From Candidatus Omnitrophota bacterium (GTDB lineage: Bacteria; Omnitrophota; Gorgyraeia; Gygaellales; Profunditerraquicolaceae): a DNA stretch of 64,000 bases. The DNA lies in contig JALNZI010000004.1 in the NCBI GenBank assembly GCA_023229385.1, forward strand, positions 42,129 to 106,128, read 5' to 3'. The position numbers and the translations under genes are program-made. How positions within the stretch are numbered: the stretch's first letter is position 1; every line of letters starts with the position of its first letter. The notes under the pieces were generated by a model. It made no database searches. It was not told the DNA's origin and saw only the letters and a list, made by a program, of their open reading frames with translations. Of this stretch, positions 16,649-22,453 are shown one piece after another.

Positions 16649-16798
16649 TTATTCAATATATGATTTACCAAATCCAATGTTTATAGTAAAACATAAAATT
16701 GAAATAGATATAGTTAATGCAAATGGAAAATTATTCCATCTAATACCAAATCCAATATGCTTTTCAATAAAAAAATCTAATCTATTTCCTGGTCCCAT
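16649..16798 (-). CDS. small membrane protein
   Basis: 49 aa (MGPGNRLDFFIEKHIGFGI...). Residues ~24-44 are strongly hydrophobic (FPFALTISISILCFTINIGF), one membrane span. AGGAT lies 7 nt before the ATG, and an extended -10 (TGTTATACT) lies at 16809-16817. Confidence 0.6.
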   Translation of the reverse strand: MGPGNRLDFFIEKHIGFGIRWNNFPFALTISISILCFTINIGFGKSYIE

Positions 16799-16837
16799 TT
16801 GTTATCCTTCTCTTAATTAAGTATAACAAATATTTAA

Positions 16838-16911
16838 TAGCGGGGGTTGGACTCGAACCAACGACCTCTGGGGTATGAACCCAGCAAGCTACCAAACTGC
16901 TCCACCCCGCA
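16838..16911 (-). tRNA. initiator tRNA-fMet (CAT)
   Basis: GCGGGGTGGAGCAG at the 5' end, anticodon stem CTGGG/CCCAG with loop TTCATAC, and GGTTCGAGTCC match the E. coli initiator. The first base pair is a T-T mismatch (1-72), as required of initiators, and the G-C run in the anticodon stem is kept. No encoded CCA. Confidence 0.88.
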
Positions 16912-16989
16912 AATTTAGCTAGACTCACTTTTTATTCTTTATGCAGAAGTATAAGTTTGTTGCTGTATGAGTCTAAAAACATATTTAAG

Positions 16990-17012
16990 TGCGCAAAGAG
17001 GGACTTGAACCG
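16990..17012 (-). other. orphan tRNA 3' half next to LAGLIDADG gene
   Basis: GTTCAAGT, CCCTC, TTTGCGC and A are in the order of a T-loop, T-stem and acceptor 3' strand, preceded by AAGAACG as at the intron 3' ends. No matching 5' half (GCGCAAA) is visible upstream of the endonuclease gene. Confidence 0.4.
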
Positions 17013-17057
17013 TTCTTATACAGCTATCATATTCTCATTAATTAACATTTGATTTAA

Positions 17058-17831
17058 TTAACTTTTTGCACCTAAAAATCTAAACGCTTTATCTACTTCA
17101 GCTTTCCGATATATTAAAGTATTCCAGGCAGGTGCGCTATTCCCATAAACAGTTTTTTTATTAAATGTAAATTTAATACCATTTAATGTTAGGCATTTTT
17201 GAAATATCATATGAATATCATATGAGTTATTAGTAAACACATAATAATGTCTATTTTTATTAGGCTCAGCCTTATAAAAACAGCCGTCTGAATGAAATAA
17301 TCCTCTTGCTAAATATTTAGAATTTTCTTCAAAATATTTCATTTGCCATTCACTTAGTTTTATTAATCTAGTATATTTTTTCCCAATTCCATGCTGAGGA
17401 AATATTACCGGCATTTTTTTAGAATTCACCGTCACTGATTCACACCCTGCACATTTTGTTACATATATTGAATTTTCTGGTAAAATAATAGACATTTTTT
17501 CTTTTATTTCTGCAATAATATCAACATATTTAGTCGTTGCTGATATGCGAAGTGCATATGATCTTCCATTACGAGAAATATATCCATCACCTAAATATTG
17601 TCCTAATAAATAATAATATGCTTTTCTAAAATCATTACAATCCTCAAATTTAGAAAAGAAATAAGATAATTCAAATTCTTCACAGCGCAATTTCGGAACA
17701 TATCTTTTTTGCTCACTAAACCATTCTCTAAGAGTTGATCGACTAACCCCTAACTGTCTTGAAATTCGACTCCAGTTTAATCCAGATTCTTTTAATTTCT
17801 TAGCTTCGTTTACTATTTCATTTGCGTACAT
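17058..17831 (-). CDS. LAGLIDADG homing endonuclease with N-terminal HTH
   Basis: 257 aa. Residues ~1-40 form a helix-turn-helix (LNWSRISRQLGVSRSTLREW). Two LAGLIDADG motifs follow: YLLGQYLGDGYI and LARGLFHSDGCF. It is lodged between tRNA-Leu(TAG) and a tRNA 3' remnant. A TATAAATA promoter inside a hairpin precedes the ATG. Confidence 0.8.
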   Translation of the reverse strand: MYANEIVNEAKKLKESGLNWSRISRQLGVSRSTLREWFSEQKRYVPKLRCEEFELSYFFSKFEDCNDFRKAYYYLLGQYLGDGYISRNGRSYALRISATTKYVDIIAEIKEKMSIILPENSIYVTKCAGCESVTVNSKKMPVIFPQHGIGKKYTRLIKLSEWQMKYFEENSKYLARGLFHSDGCFYKAEPNKNRHYYVFTNNSYDIHMIFQKCLTLNGIKFTFNKKTVYGNSAPAWNTLIYRKAEVDKAFRFLGAKS

Positions 17832-17837
17832 ATGACT

Positions 17838-17845
17838 TATTTATA
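17838..17845 (-). promoter_or_regulatory. late promoter TATAAATA in a hairpin
   Basis: TATAAATA on the minus strand, 6 nt before the endonuclease ATG, within the palindrome ATGACTTAT...ATAAGTCAT. Confidence 0.6.
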
Positions 17846-17884
17846 TAAGTCATTATTGTATACCAATTTCCCACCATTATCTAG

Positions 17885-17960
17885 TAGCCATGCTCGGATT
17901 TGAACCGAGACTGTACAGATCCTAAATCTGTTGCCTCCTACCAAATTGGGCTACATAGCC
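17885..17960 (-). tRNA. tRNA with UAG anticodon (Leu, CUA) but short variable loop
   Basis: Anticodon stem ACAGA/TCTGT with loop TTTAGGA (TAG), T-arm CTCGG-TTCAAAT-CCGAG, acceptor GGCTATG/CATGGCT with wobbles, A73. The variable region is only 5 nt, whereas bacterial leucine tRNAs are class II, so the charged amino acid is uncertain. Confidence 0.7.
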
Positions 17961-17966
17961 ATTAAG

Positions 17967-18040
17967 TGCATCATGAGGGCTTTGAACCCCCAACCCCCTC
18001 GGTAGAAACGAGGTACTCTATCCAATTGAGCTAATGATGC
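17967..18040 (-). tRNA. tRNA-Arg (TCT)
   Basis: Acceptor GCATCAT/ATGATGC with A73, anticodon stem CCTCG/CGAGG with loop TTTCTAC (TCT). No encoded CCA. Confidence 0.88.
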
Positions 18041-18046
18041 ATTAAG

Positions 18047-18120
18047 CAGGAAACGTAGGAGTTGAACCTATATCATTCAGATTTGGAGTCTGAGACTCTA
18101 TCCAATTGAGCTAATTTCCT
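18047..18120 (-). tRNA. tRNA-Trp (CCA)
   Basis: Acceptor AGGAAAT/GTTTCCT, G73 as expected for Trp, anticodon stem TCAGA/TCTGA with loop CTCCAAA. No encoded 3' CCA. Confidence 0.88.
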
Positions 18121-18132
18121 ATTATATTATAG

Positions 18133-18206
18133 CGGACCAAATCGGGTATGATCCGACAACCTATACCTCGACAGGGTATTGCTCTATCCATTTGAGCTAT
18201 TGATCC
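18133..18206 (-). tRNA. tRNA-Asp (GTC)
   Basis: Acceptor GGATCAA/TTGGTCC, G73, anticodon stem ATACC/GGTAT with loop CTGTCGA. The T-loop is ATCATAC, an unusual start. No encoded CCA. Confidence 0.82.
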
Positions 18207-18297
18207 AATATAGTGCTTTAAATCATTCCAAATATGGATACACCACCCATCTGACGTTACGATTTACTTCATTTCCTAAGTCAGCTAAGATAGAAGT

Positions 18298-18320
18298 CAA
18301 AAAATCTATTTCTAGATTTT
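18298..18320 (-). terminator. possible terminator inside tRNA cluster
   Basis: AAATCTA-GAAA-TAGATTT followed by a short T-run on the minus strand, 5' of the 18.2-kb spacer. The spacer 18207-18324 otherwise shows no gene. Confidence 0.45.
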
Positions 18321-18324
18321 TAAG

Positions 18325-18409
18325 TGGGTCAGATAGGATTTGAACCTATGAAGGCTATTAAGCCAATGGATTTACAGTCCATCTCCTTTAACCACTCGGA
18401 CACCGACCC
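18325..18409 (-). tRNA. tRNA-Tyr (GTA)
   Basis: Acceptor GGGTCGG/CTGACCC with A73, class II variable arm, anticodon stem ATGGA/TCCAT with loop CTGTAAA. No encoded CCA. Confidence 0.88.
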
Positions 18410-18420
18410 ATTCTCAAAAG

Positions 18421-18894
18421 TGGGGATAAATGGATATGGGCCACTATCTTTAAGGCGAAATCCATAGTGTCTTACTTAGACGATATCCCGTTCTAATGAA
18501 AGTATGCAAAACTAAGCAAGCCTAATTTTACTCTTTCAATTTCTTGCTTCAACGACTAGCACTGTTTGGCTTTCGCCAAACTGCAACCTCCAGTCTCCAC
18601 AAGCGTCAGGCTCCGCCTAGACGAAACCTGATTCCGGGGGAACTCCCCGTATCCTGCATTGTTTTTCAAATGCTATGTTACATCTCTGTAACGAGTTCGC
18701 CCTTTCGGGCAGATGCTAGTCCGAAAACTAGACTTTTTAGATGTTGAATCGTCAAACAAATTAATGTTTAATTTGGTGGTCTTGCGACCACCTCTTCATC
18801 TAATATTAAGTATAACAAATCTTTTCCAAAACTTATATGCTTTTACTTAAATTTGATTAGCTTTGCGTAGATTTATTGGAGCAGCTACTAACCC
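18421..18894 (-). other. tRNA-like element interrupted near its 5' end by intron copy 2
   Basis: If the intron (18489-18892) is removed, GG + GGATATCG gives acceptor GGGGATA, which pairs fully with TATCCCC at the 3' end. A GTCT/AGAC D-stem and an AGTGG/CCATT T-stem are present, but no proper anticodon stem is seen (16 nt between ACTAT and ATAGT). A related T-arm-like spacer lies at 20310-20400. Probably a pseudo-tRNA. Confidence 0.4.
18489..18892 (-). ncRNA. group I-like intron, copy 2
   Basis: 404 nt, about 85-90% identical to copy 1 by eye over the core, with the same ends (GG|GU and AACG|G). The segment before AATAAA is CCAA, complementary to the flanking UUGG, as a guide sequence paired with its 5' exon would be. 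No ORF inside. Confidence 0.6.
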
Positions 18895-18900
18895 AATATC

Positions 18901-19416
18901 TCAAAAACACTCAGAAACTAATTTCCATTTTATTACTCGTTCAGCATGTGTAAACGTGCTAGAATTTCCATATGATCTCCAATTAGTTCCATCATGAAAA
19001 ACAACTTCATTATGATTACTAATGTCCAAATCACTTAACATTTCAATTTCAGCTAAAACTGGCTCAAATGGAACTGGTAAATTTTCATCGCGTACACTAA
19101 TTAATAGAGCTATATGTTGAGTTTGACGACTAGTTATTGCAATTTTTAGGCAAGTAAGTATGTCAAAATTTTCAGGTAAAATAATATTTAACTTATTTAT
19201 TTCATATATTGCATAATCAGCAAGCGGTTCAGCTATTTCACTCATAGGTATGCTTAATTCACCAATACAATCTAAAGTAAATCTACCAAATGAATATTTC
19301 AATTTAAATTCAGCATTTGAATCTGCTGTTTCTAATTTGAAACATAAATATGGGGCTTCAAACTTAGTTGAAGATTTGTCGATAATTACACTGAAAAGGG
19401 CCGGTATTTGTTGCAT
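18901..19416 (-). CDS. hypothetical protein
   Basis: 171 aa, mixed alpha/beta, no recognised domain (MQQIPALFSVIIDKSS...). The ATG is placed 6 nt after an extended -10, so a leaderless mRNA is expected. It lies alone inside the tRNA array between intron copy 2 and the tmRNA. Ends with TGA. Confidence 0.55.
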   Translation of the reverse strand: MQQIPALFSVIIDKSSTKFEAPYLCFKLETADSNAEFKLKYSFGRFTLDCIGELSIPMSEIAEPLADYAIYEINKLNIILPENFDILTCLKIAITSRQTQHIALLISVRDENLPVPFEPVLAEIEMLSDLDISNHNEVVFHDGTNWRSYGNSSTFTHAERVIKWKLVSECF

Positions 19417-19422
19417 ACTTTA

Positions 19423-19431
19423 AATATAACA
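19423..19431 (-). promoter_or_regulatory. extended -10 promoter, leaderless class
   Basis: TG-T-TATATT, then 6 nt, then the ATG at 19416; located between the tmRNA 3' end and this gene. Confidence 0.6.
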
Positions 19432-19441
19432 AAAAATTAAA

Positions 19442-19790
19442 TGGAAATGTCGGGAGTCGAACCCGAGTCTAGCATACCTCAAATTTAAGAATATACATTC
19501 ATATTTCTAGTTTAATTTCATAAGTTAGCTAACCCAGAACGTAAAACCAACTTATTAACCTGATTAATCTCAATTGTAATATCAGATATTTTACAATCTA
19601 TTCACTATATTGATATTTTTAAGCTATTGTGAAACTTCACTTAAAAATACTTACTTACTATTTCTAGCAAGCAAGAGCGTAAGAATATTCTTCTTCGACT
19701 TTTATGTTTTTTATCAGTTTTAACGAGTCCACTGAATTCCTCGGAATGTATCCTAAACTCTAATTACACTATCGAAACCTTTGCATCCCC
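19442..19790 (-). ncRNA. ssrA: tmRNA (transfer-messenger RNA)
   Basis: 349 nt. The tRNA-like ends GGGGATG and GACTCGGGTTCGACTCCCGA-CATTTCC-A pair with G3-U70, the alanine identity signal. The 5' GGTTTCGA and an internal CTCGT...AGTC-tag block line up with E. coli ssrA. The tag frame is EEEYSYALAC followed by TAG (19696-19664): ten residues like ANDENYALAA, but with a GAA resume codon and a final Cys. It rescues stalled ribosomes with host SmpB. No encoded CCA. Confidence 0.88.
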
Positions 19791-19809
19791 AAAATTAAAA
19801 ATTTCAATA

Positions 19810-19881
19810 TAGCGGAACTCGGAGTCGAACCGAGCTTGATAGGTCGAGAACCTATGATACTAACCGATGTATTATACCGCC
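19810..19881 (-). tRNA. tRNA-Glu (CTC)
   Basis: Anticodon stem ATAGG/CCTAT with loop TTCTCGA (CTC), T-arm CTCGG-TTCGACT-CCGAG, acceptor GGCGGTA/TTCCGCT with a mismatch and wobble. No encoded CCA. Confidence 0.7.
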
Positions 19882-19892
19882 AATATTTAAGA

Positions 19893-19963
19893 TGCATGCT
19901 ATGGGACTTGAACCACATTATTCGTTCTTATCACGAAGTTTTAGCCAGTTAAACTAAGCACGC
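19893..19963 (-). tRNA. degenerate tRNA-Ile(GAT)-like gene
   Basis: Acceptor GCGTGCT/AGCATGC is sound. The anticodon loop reads GTGATAA (GAT) only if the stem is 3 bp (TTC/GAA); a 5-bp alternative puts A at position 33. The T-stem TGTGG/CCCAT is poorly paired. Probably decaying; an intact Ile(GAT) exists at 16206. Confidence 0.55.
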
Positions 19964-19975
19964 AATATTAAAAAG

Positions 19976-20046
19976 TGGGGAATGATGGAATTGAACCACC
20001 TACCTCTGGCTCCATAGCCAGCGCTCTAACAATGAGCTAATTCCCC
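19976..20046 (-). tRNA. tRNA with 6-nt anticodon loop, identity unclear
   Basis: Acceptor GGGGAAT/ATTCCCC and T-arm GGTGG-TTCAATT-CCATC are good. Stem CTGGC/GCCAG leaves the loop TATGGA, one base short, so His, Pro or Met cannot be decided. A one-base deletion, real or artefactual, is likely. Confidence 0.6.
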
Positions 20047-20053
20047 CAAAATC

Positions 20054-20208
20054 TTGCAACGATACCTCACCTATTCATTACTGAATCAAAAGAATCTGGA
20101 GGAGGTGAGAATTCTTTCGTCTGGAAGCCAGCCCCATGCTAATATCCCAGCATTCTATAGTATCGCCTTCGGCTCTTGAAGGTGAATGTTTCACATTCTT
20201 AGTTGCAA
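20054..20208 (-). ncRNA. structured RNA displaying an anti-Shine-Dalgarno loop
   Basis: Outer stem TTGCAAC/GTTGCAA closes 155 nt with an inner GCGATAC/GTATCG pairing and hairpins GAATGTG-AA-ACATTC, ATGCT-GGGATATT-AGCAT and AAAGAAT/ATTCTTT (20089-20117). The 15-nt loop of the last hairpin contains TCACCTCCTCC; nine bases of it equal the 3' end of bacterial 16S rRNA. It sits between tRNAs and is probably processed from the same transcript. Not a known family to my knowledge. Confidence 0.5.
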
Positions 20209-20219
20209 TTATCTAAAAG

Positions 20220-20303
20220 CGGAAGAAAAGGGACTTGAACCCCCAGGGCCGTGAGGCCACGGTTTTCAGGACCGTACCGCTACCAATTACGGGTTACTCT
20301 TCC
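20220..20303 (-). tRNA. tRNA-Ser (TGA)
   Basis: Acceptor GGAAGAG/TTCTTCC with G73 as for serine, long variable arm, anticodon stem ACGGT/ACCGT with loop CCTGAAA. No encoded CCA. Confidence 0.88.
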
Positions 20304-20309
20304 AATATC

Positions 20310-20400
20310 TCAAAAGTGGGAATAAGTGGGTATGGACCACTATTTCAAAGCTGATGCGCAATGGGTCTTCCACCTCCACCATTAGCGCAATCTAATTATA
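20310..20400 (-). other. spacer RNA with hairpin and T-arm-like end
   Basis: A promoter-like TGTTATAAT at 20396-20404 precedes a long hairpin (TGCGCTAATGG/CCATTGCGCA with a purine-rich GGTGGAGGTGG loop). An AGTGG/CCACT T-arm-like hairpin and TATTCCC-A follow. The 3' part matches the tRNA-like element at 18421. No anticodon arm; function unknown. Confidence 0.35.
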
Positions 20401-20413
20401 ACAAAAATTTAAG

Positions 20414-20487
20414 TAGCCGTTCCGGGAGTCGAACCCGGCATTTTGCCGTGAAGGGGCAACGAAATAACCAGCATTTTCTAAACGGCC
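20414..20487 (-). tRNA. tRNA-Glu (TTC)
   Basis: Acceptor GGCCGTT/AACGGCT, anticodon stem TTGCC/GGCAA with loop CCTTCAC, T-arm CCGGG-TTCGACT-CCCGG. No encoded CCA. Confidence 0.88.
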
Positions 20488-20502
20488 AATATTATTGACT
20501 AG

Positions 20503-20578
20503 TAGCGGCAAAAGGACTTGAACCTTTAAAACCTCATCCGTATGAAGGATGCGCTCTACCAAATTGAGCTATACCGCC
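20503..20578 (-). tRNA. tRNA-Met or tRNA-Ile2 (CAT)
   Basis: Acceptor GGCGGTA/TGCCGCT, D-arm GCTC...GAGC, anticodon stem CATCC/GGATG with loop TTCATAC. Elongator Met, or lysidine-modified Ile for AUA codons, which are common in this AT-rich genome. Confidence 0.82.
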
Positions 20579-20582
20579 AATA

Positions 20583-20655
20583 TTGCAACATTCTTAATCG
20601 AATGGAAGGCGATAGCTCGGACCTCCTTCTAAAGTTTTTAAAGCTCTAATGCAAA
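20583..20655 (-). other. small structured spacer carrying a Shine-Dalgarno-like sequence
   Basis: TTGCATT...AATGTTGCAA ends and an inner GAAGG/CCTTC stem; contains GAAGGAGGTC, complementary to the loop of the RNA at 20054-20208 over about 7 bases. No gene here. Weak evidence for function. Confidence 0.3.
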
Positions 20656-20657
20656 AG

Positions 20658-20731
20658 TCTCTAACCTCGGATTTGAACCGAGAATCTCTACGTCCCAAAC
20701 GTAGCGGAGTAACCAGTTTTCCTAGTCAGAG
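20658..20731 (-). tRNA. tRNA-Pro (TGG)
   Basis: Acceptor CTCTGAC/GTTAGAG with A73, anticodon stem CTACG/CGTAG with loop TTTGGGA, T-arm CTCGG-TTCAAAT-CCGAG. The 3' end of the HNH gene overlaps it by 44 bp. No encoded CCA. Confidence 0.85.
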
Positions 20732-21374
20732 ATATTATTTTTTCTTTTTTCCCAAAAGAGGTAATTTGTTGGCTATGACAATTTGGGCATAGCCATCTAA
20801 GATTTTCTAACCTATGATCATTTCTTATTCCATTTATGTGGTCTAATTGCAATGATATTTCTATTCCATTGTATTTATCAACAATGCCACACCCTGAGCA
20901 TTTATATTCTATTAAATTTTCTGCAAGTATTCTTCTTCGTATTTGAACTCGGCTTATCTTTGAATTTGCAGTAAATAATTCATCATTTGAATTAACCCCA
21001 ATTAATCTTTTCAAATGCCTATTATTATTCATAGTAGATAAATCAATGTTTAATTCAAAAATTCTATTTCGTAAAATATTCAAATAATAAGACTTATTAT
21101 AATCAATATTAAACTTCATTAATATGTTAGTAATACTAGTAGATGAATCTGCCAAAATTTGCAACTTATCTTTAGTAAGATTTCTTAATTGCTCGCTTAT
21201 TCTTGCTTTCTTCCATTCACTTGATGATCCAGGGGCTTCACTTCTCCCACTATTCCAATTTTTAATAGTACTCCAAGGAATACCCGTTAAATGACTAACT
21301 TGTTTCATATTATTACTCTTCAGTAAATTCATAACAGTGTTATATTCATCAAATGTTCTTTTTATTCTACTCAT
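20688..21374 (-). CDS. HNH homing endonuclease running into tRNA-Pro
   Basis: 228 aa. N-terminal helix-turn-helix (MKQVSHLTGIPWSTIKNW), then CSGCG and the HNH core LQLDHINGIRNDHRLENLRWLCPNCHSQ, a close relative of the protein at 14957-15892. The last ~14 codons are tRNA-Pro sequence, so the stop codon was borrowed from the tRNA, a sign of insertion at a tRNA 5' end. Confidence 0.82.
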   Translation of the reverse strand: MSRIKRTFDEYNTVMNLLKSNNMKQVSHLTGIPWSTIKNWNSGRSEAPGSSSEWKKARISEQLRNLTKDKLQILADSSTSITNILMKFNIDYNKSYYLNILRNRIFELNIDLSTMNNNRHLKRLIGVNSNDELFTANSKISRVQIRRRILAENLIEYKCSGCGIVDKYNGIEISLQLDHINGIRNDHRLENLRWLCPNCHSQQITSFGKKEKIISLTRKTGYSATFGT

Positions 21375-21452
21375 GCTATTAATTATAGCAAACTTTTTGA
21401 CTAATATACTATTAAAATATAAATTATCTACCTCTAATTTAACAATATTAAT

Positions 21453-21523
21453 TGCCTCATATAGGATTCGGACCTATATCCTCACCTTTGATGGGTGCGC
21501 TTTGCCAATTTAGCTTATGAGAC
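21453..21523 (-). tRNA. tRNA-like gene with UCA anticodon
   Basis: Acceptor GTCTCAT/ATGAGGC, T-arm ATAGG-TCCGAAT-CCTAT, anticodon stem CACC/GGTG with loop CATCAAA. The triplet in anticodon position is TCA (reads UGA), but position 33 is A instead of the universal U. It may be an opal-reading tRNA, or a decayed Leu or Trp tRNA. Confidence 0.6.
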
Positions 21524-21594
21524 AGATACTATTTTGATTATTCCAAATTTCAAATTTAGTATCTCTTAAGGATATTTGGAACTATCCTTAATAG

Positions 21595-21667
21595 CTGGGG
21601 ATGCAGGGATCGAACCTGCGACGAGGTGATTAACAGTCACCCGCTCTACCAACTGAGCTAATCCCCA
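21595..21667 (-). tRNA. tRNA-Asn (GTT)
   Basis: Acceptor TGGGGAT/ATCCCCA, G73, anticodon stem GGTGA/TCACC with loop CTGTTAA, T-loop TTCGATC. Canonical. No encoded CCA. Confidence 0.92.
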
Positions 21668-21726
21668 ATTATCTTAATCATATTGATTTTTCATCGTAAA
21701 ATCAATATAATTATTTTTTAATGAAG

Positions 21727-21799
21727 TGGAAACGGAGAGAATCGAACTCTTCACACCGATCTTGCAAAGATCAGTCGCCACCTTGGAACATGCGCACCC
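21727..21799 (-). tRNA. tRNA-Ala (TGC)
   Basis: Anticodon stem TGATC/GATCG with loop TTTGCAA (TGC), acceptor GGGTGCG/CGTTTCC with G3-U70 (alanine signal) and one mismatch, T-loop TTCGATT, A73. Confidence 0.78.
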
Positions 21800-21806
21800 A
21801 TTAAAA

Positions 21807-21880
21807 TACCTTAACCCGGACTTGAACCGGGAATCTATTCATTCGTAGTGAATCGCTCTATCCAATTGAGCCATTAAGGT
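21807..21880 (-). tRNA. tRNA-Arg (ACG)
   Basis: Acceptor ACCTTAA/TTAAGGT with A73, anticodon stem ATTCA/TGAAT with loop CTACGAA, T-arm CCCGG-TTCAAGT-CCGGG. No encoded CCA. Confidence 0.9.
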
Positions 21881-22028
21881 AATTAGACCTACTATTATTT
21901 CCATCTCAACATATGTCAAGATAAATTTAACAGAGATCTATTAAATACAAAAATCAAATTGTCAAAGTATTCCAGTTTAAGAGTTGAATGTCTCTGCTTT
22001 TTTGGGTTGTAAGCTCAACCATAAGTAA

Positions 22029-22037
22029 AGTATAACA
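22029..22037 (-). promoter_or_regulatory. promoter upstream of the tRNA array
   Basis: TG-T-TATACT on the minus strand, in the 260-bp gene-free stretch 21881-22141, pointing into the tRNA array. The leader also holds the hairpin GGTTG-AGCTTA-CAACC. Likely the start of the tRNA transcript. Confidence 0.55.
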
Positions 22038-22141
22038 ATTTTTTAATCAATATGCAAAAATAATAGTTATTAATTATATTTATATTTTTTTTAAATCAAA
22101 ATCGTTTTTTCAATATAATAAACAGATTTATTTTTGTCAAG

Positions 22142-22453
22142 TTATATGAGTTGCTTATTTAGCTTCTTAATATCTTCAAATTCAGCTAAAAATGCTTCAA
22201 CTAATTTACTATCATTTTTGAGAGTTCCACCGCTTCTTAATGATTCTTTTAATGATTCAAAAATATGTACTGATTTTGAATCACCTATTTTTTCATAGAA
22301 GCTAATCATCTCAGGTAATGCATCTAATATTTTAATATCTAATGAATTAAAGGCCATTCCATATTTTTTACGCCTATCTATCAATAATTTAGAAACTACT
22401 ATACTAGTAACAGTTACTATTCCTACAATTAAATTGAATTTTATGTTTTTCAT
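22142..22453 (-). CDS. membrane-anchored hypothetical protein
   Basis: 103 aa. Hydrophobic residues ~6-24 (FNLIVGIVTVTSIVVSKLLI) and then a soluble helical domain. Its ATG overlaps the stop of the intron-split gene (ATGA). Same architecture as that protein and as 12924-13277. Confidence 0.6.
   Translation of the reverse strand: MKNIKFNLIVGIVTVTSIVVSKLLIDRRKKYGMAFNSLDIKILDALPEMISFYEKIGDSKSVHIFESLKESLRSGGTLKNDSKLVEAFLAEFEDIKKLNKQLI

Noticed and set aside
18207..18324. Possible tRNA or small gene in the spacer between tRNA-Asp and tRNA-Tyr
   Set aside because: No cloverleaf and no frame longer than about 12 codons; only a terminator-like hairpin is visible.
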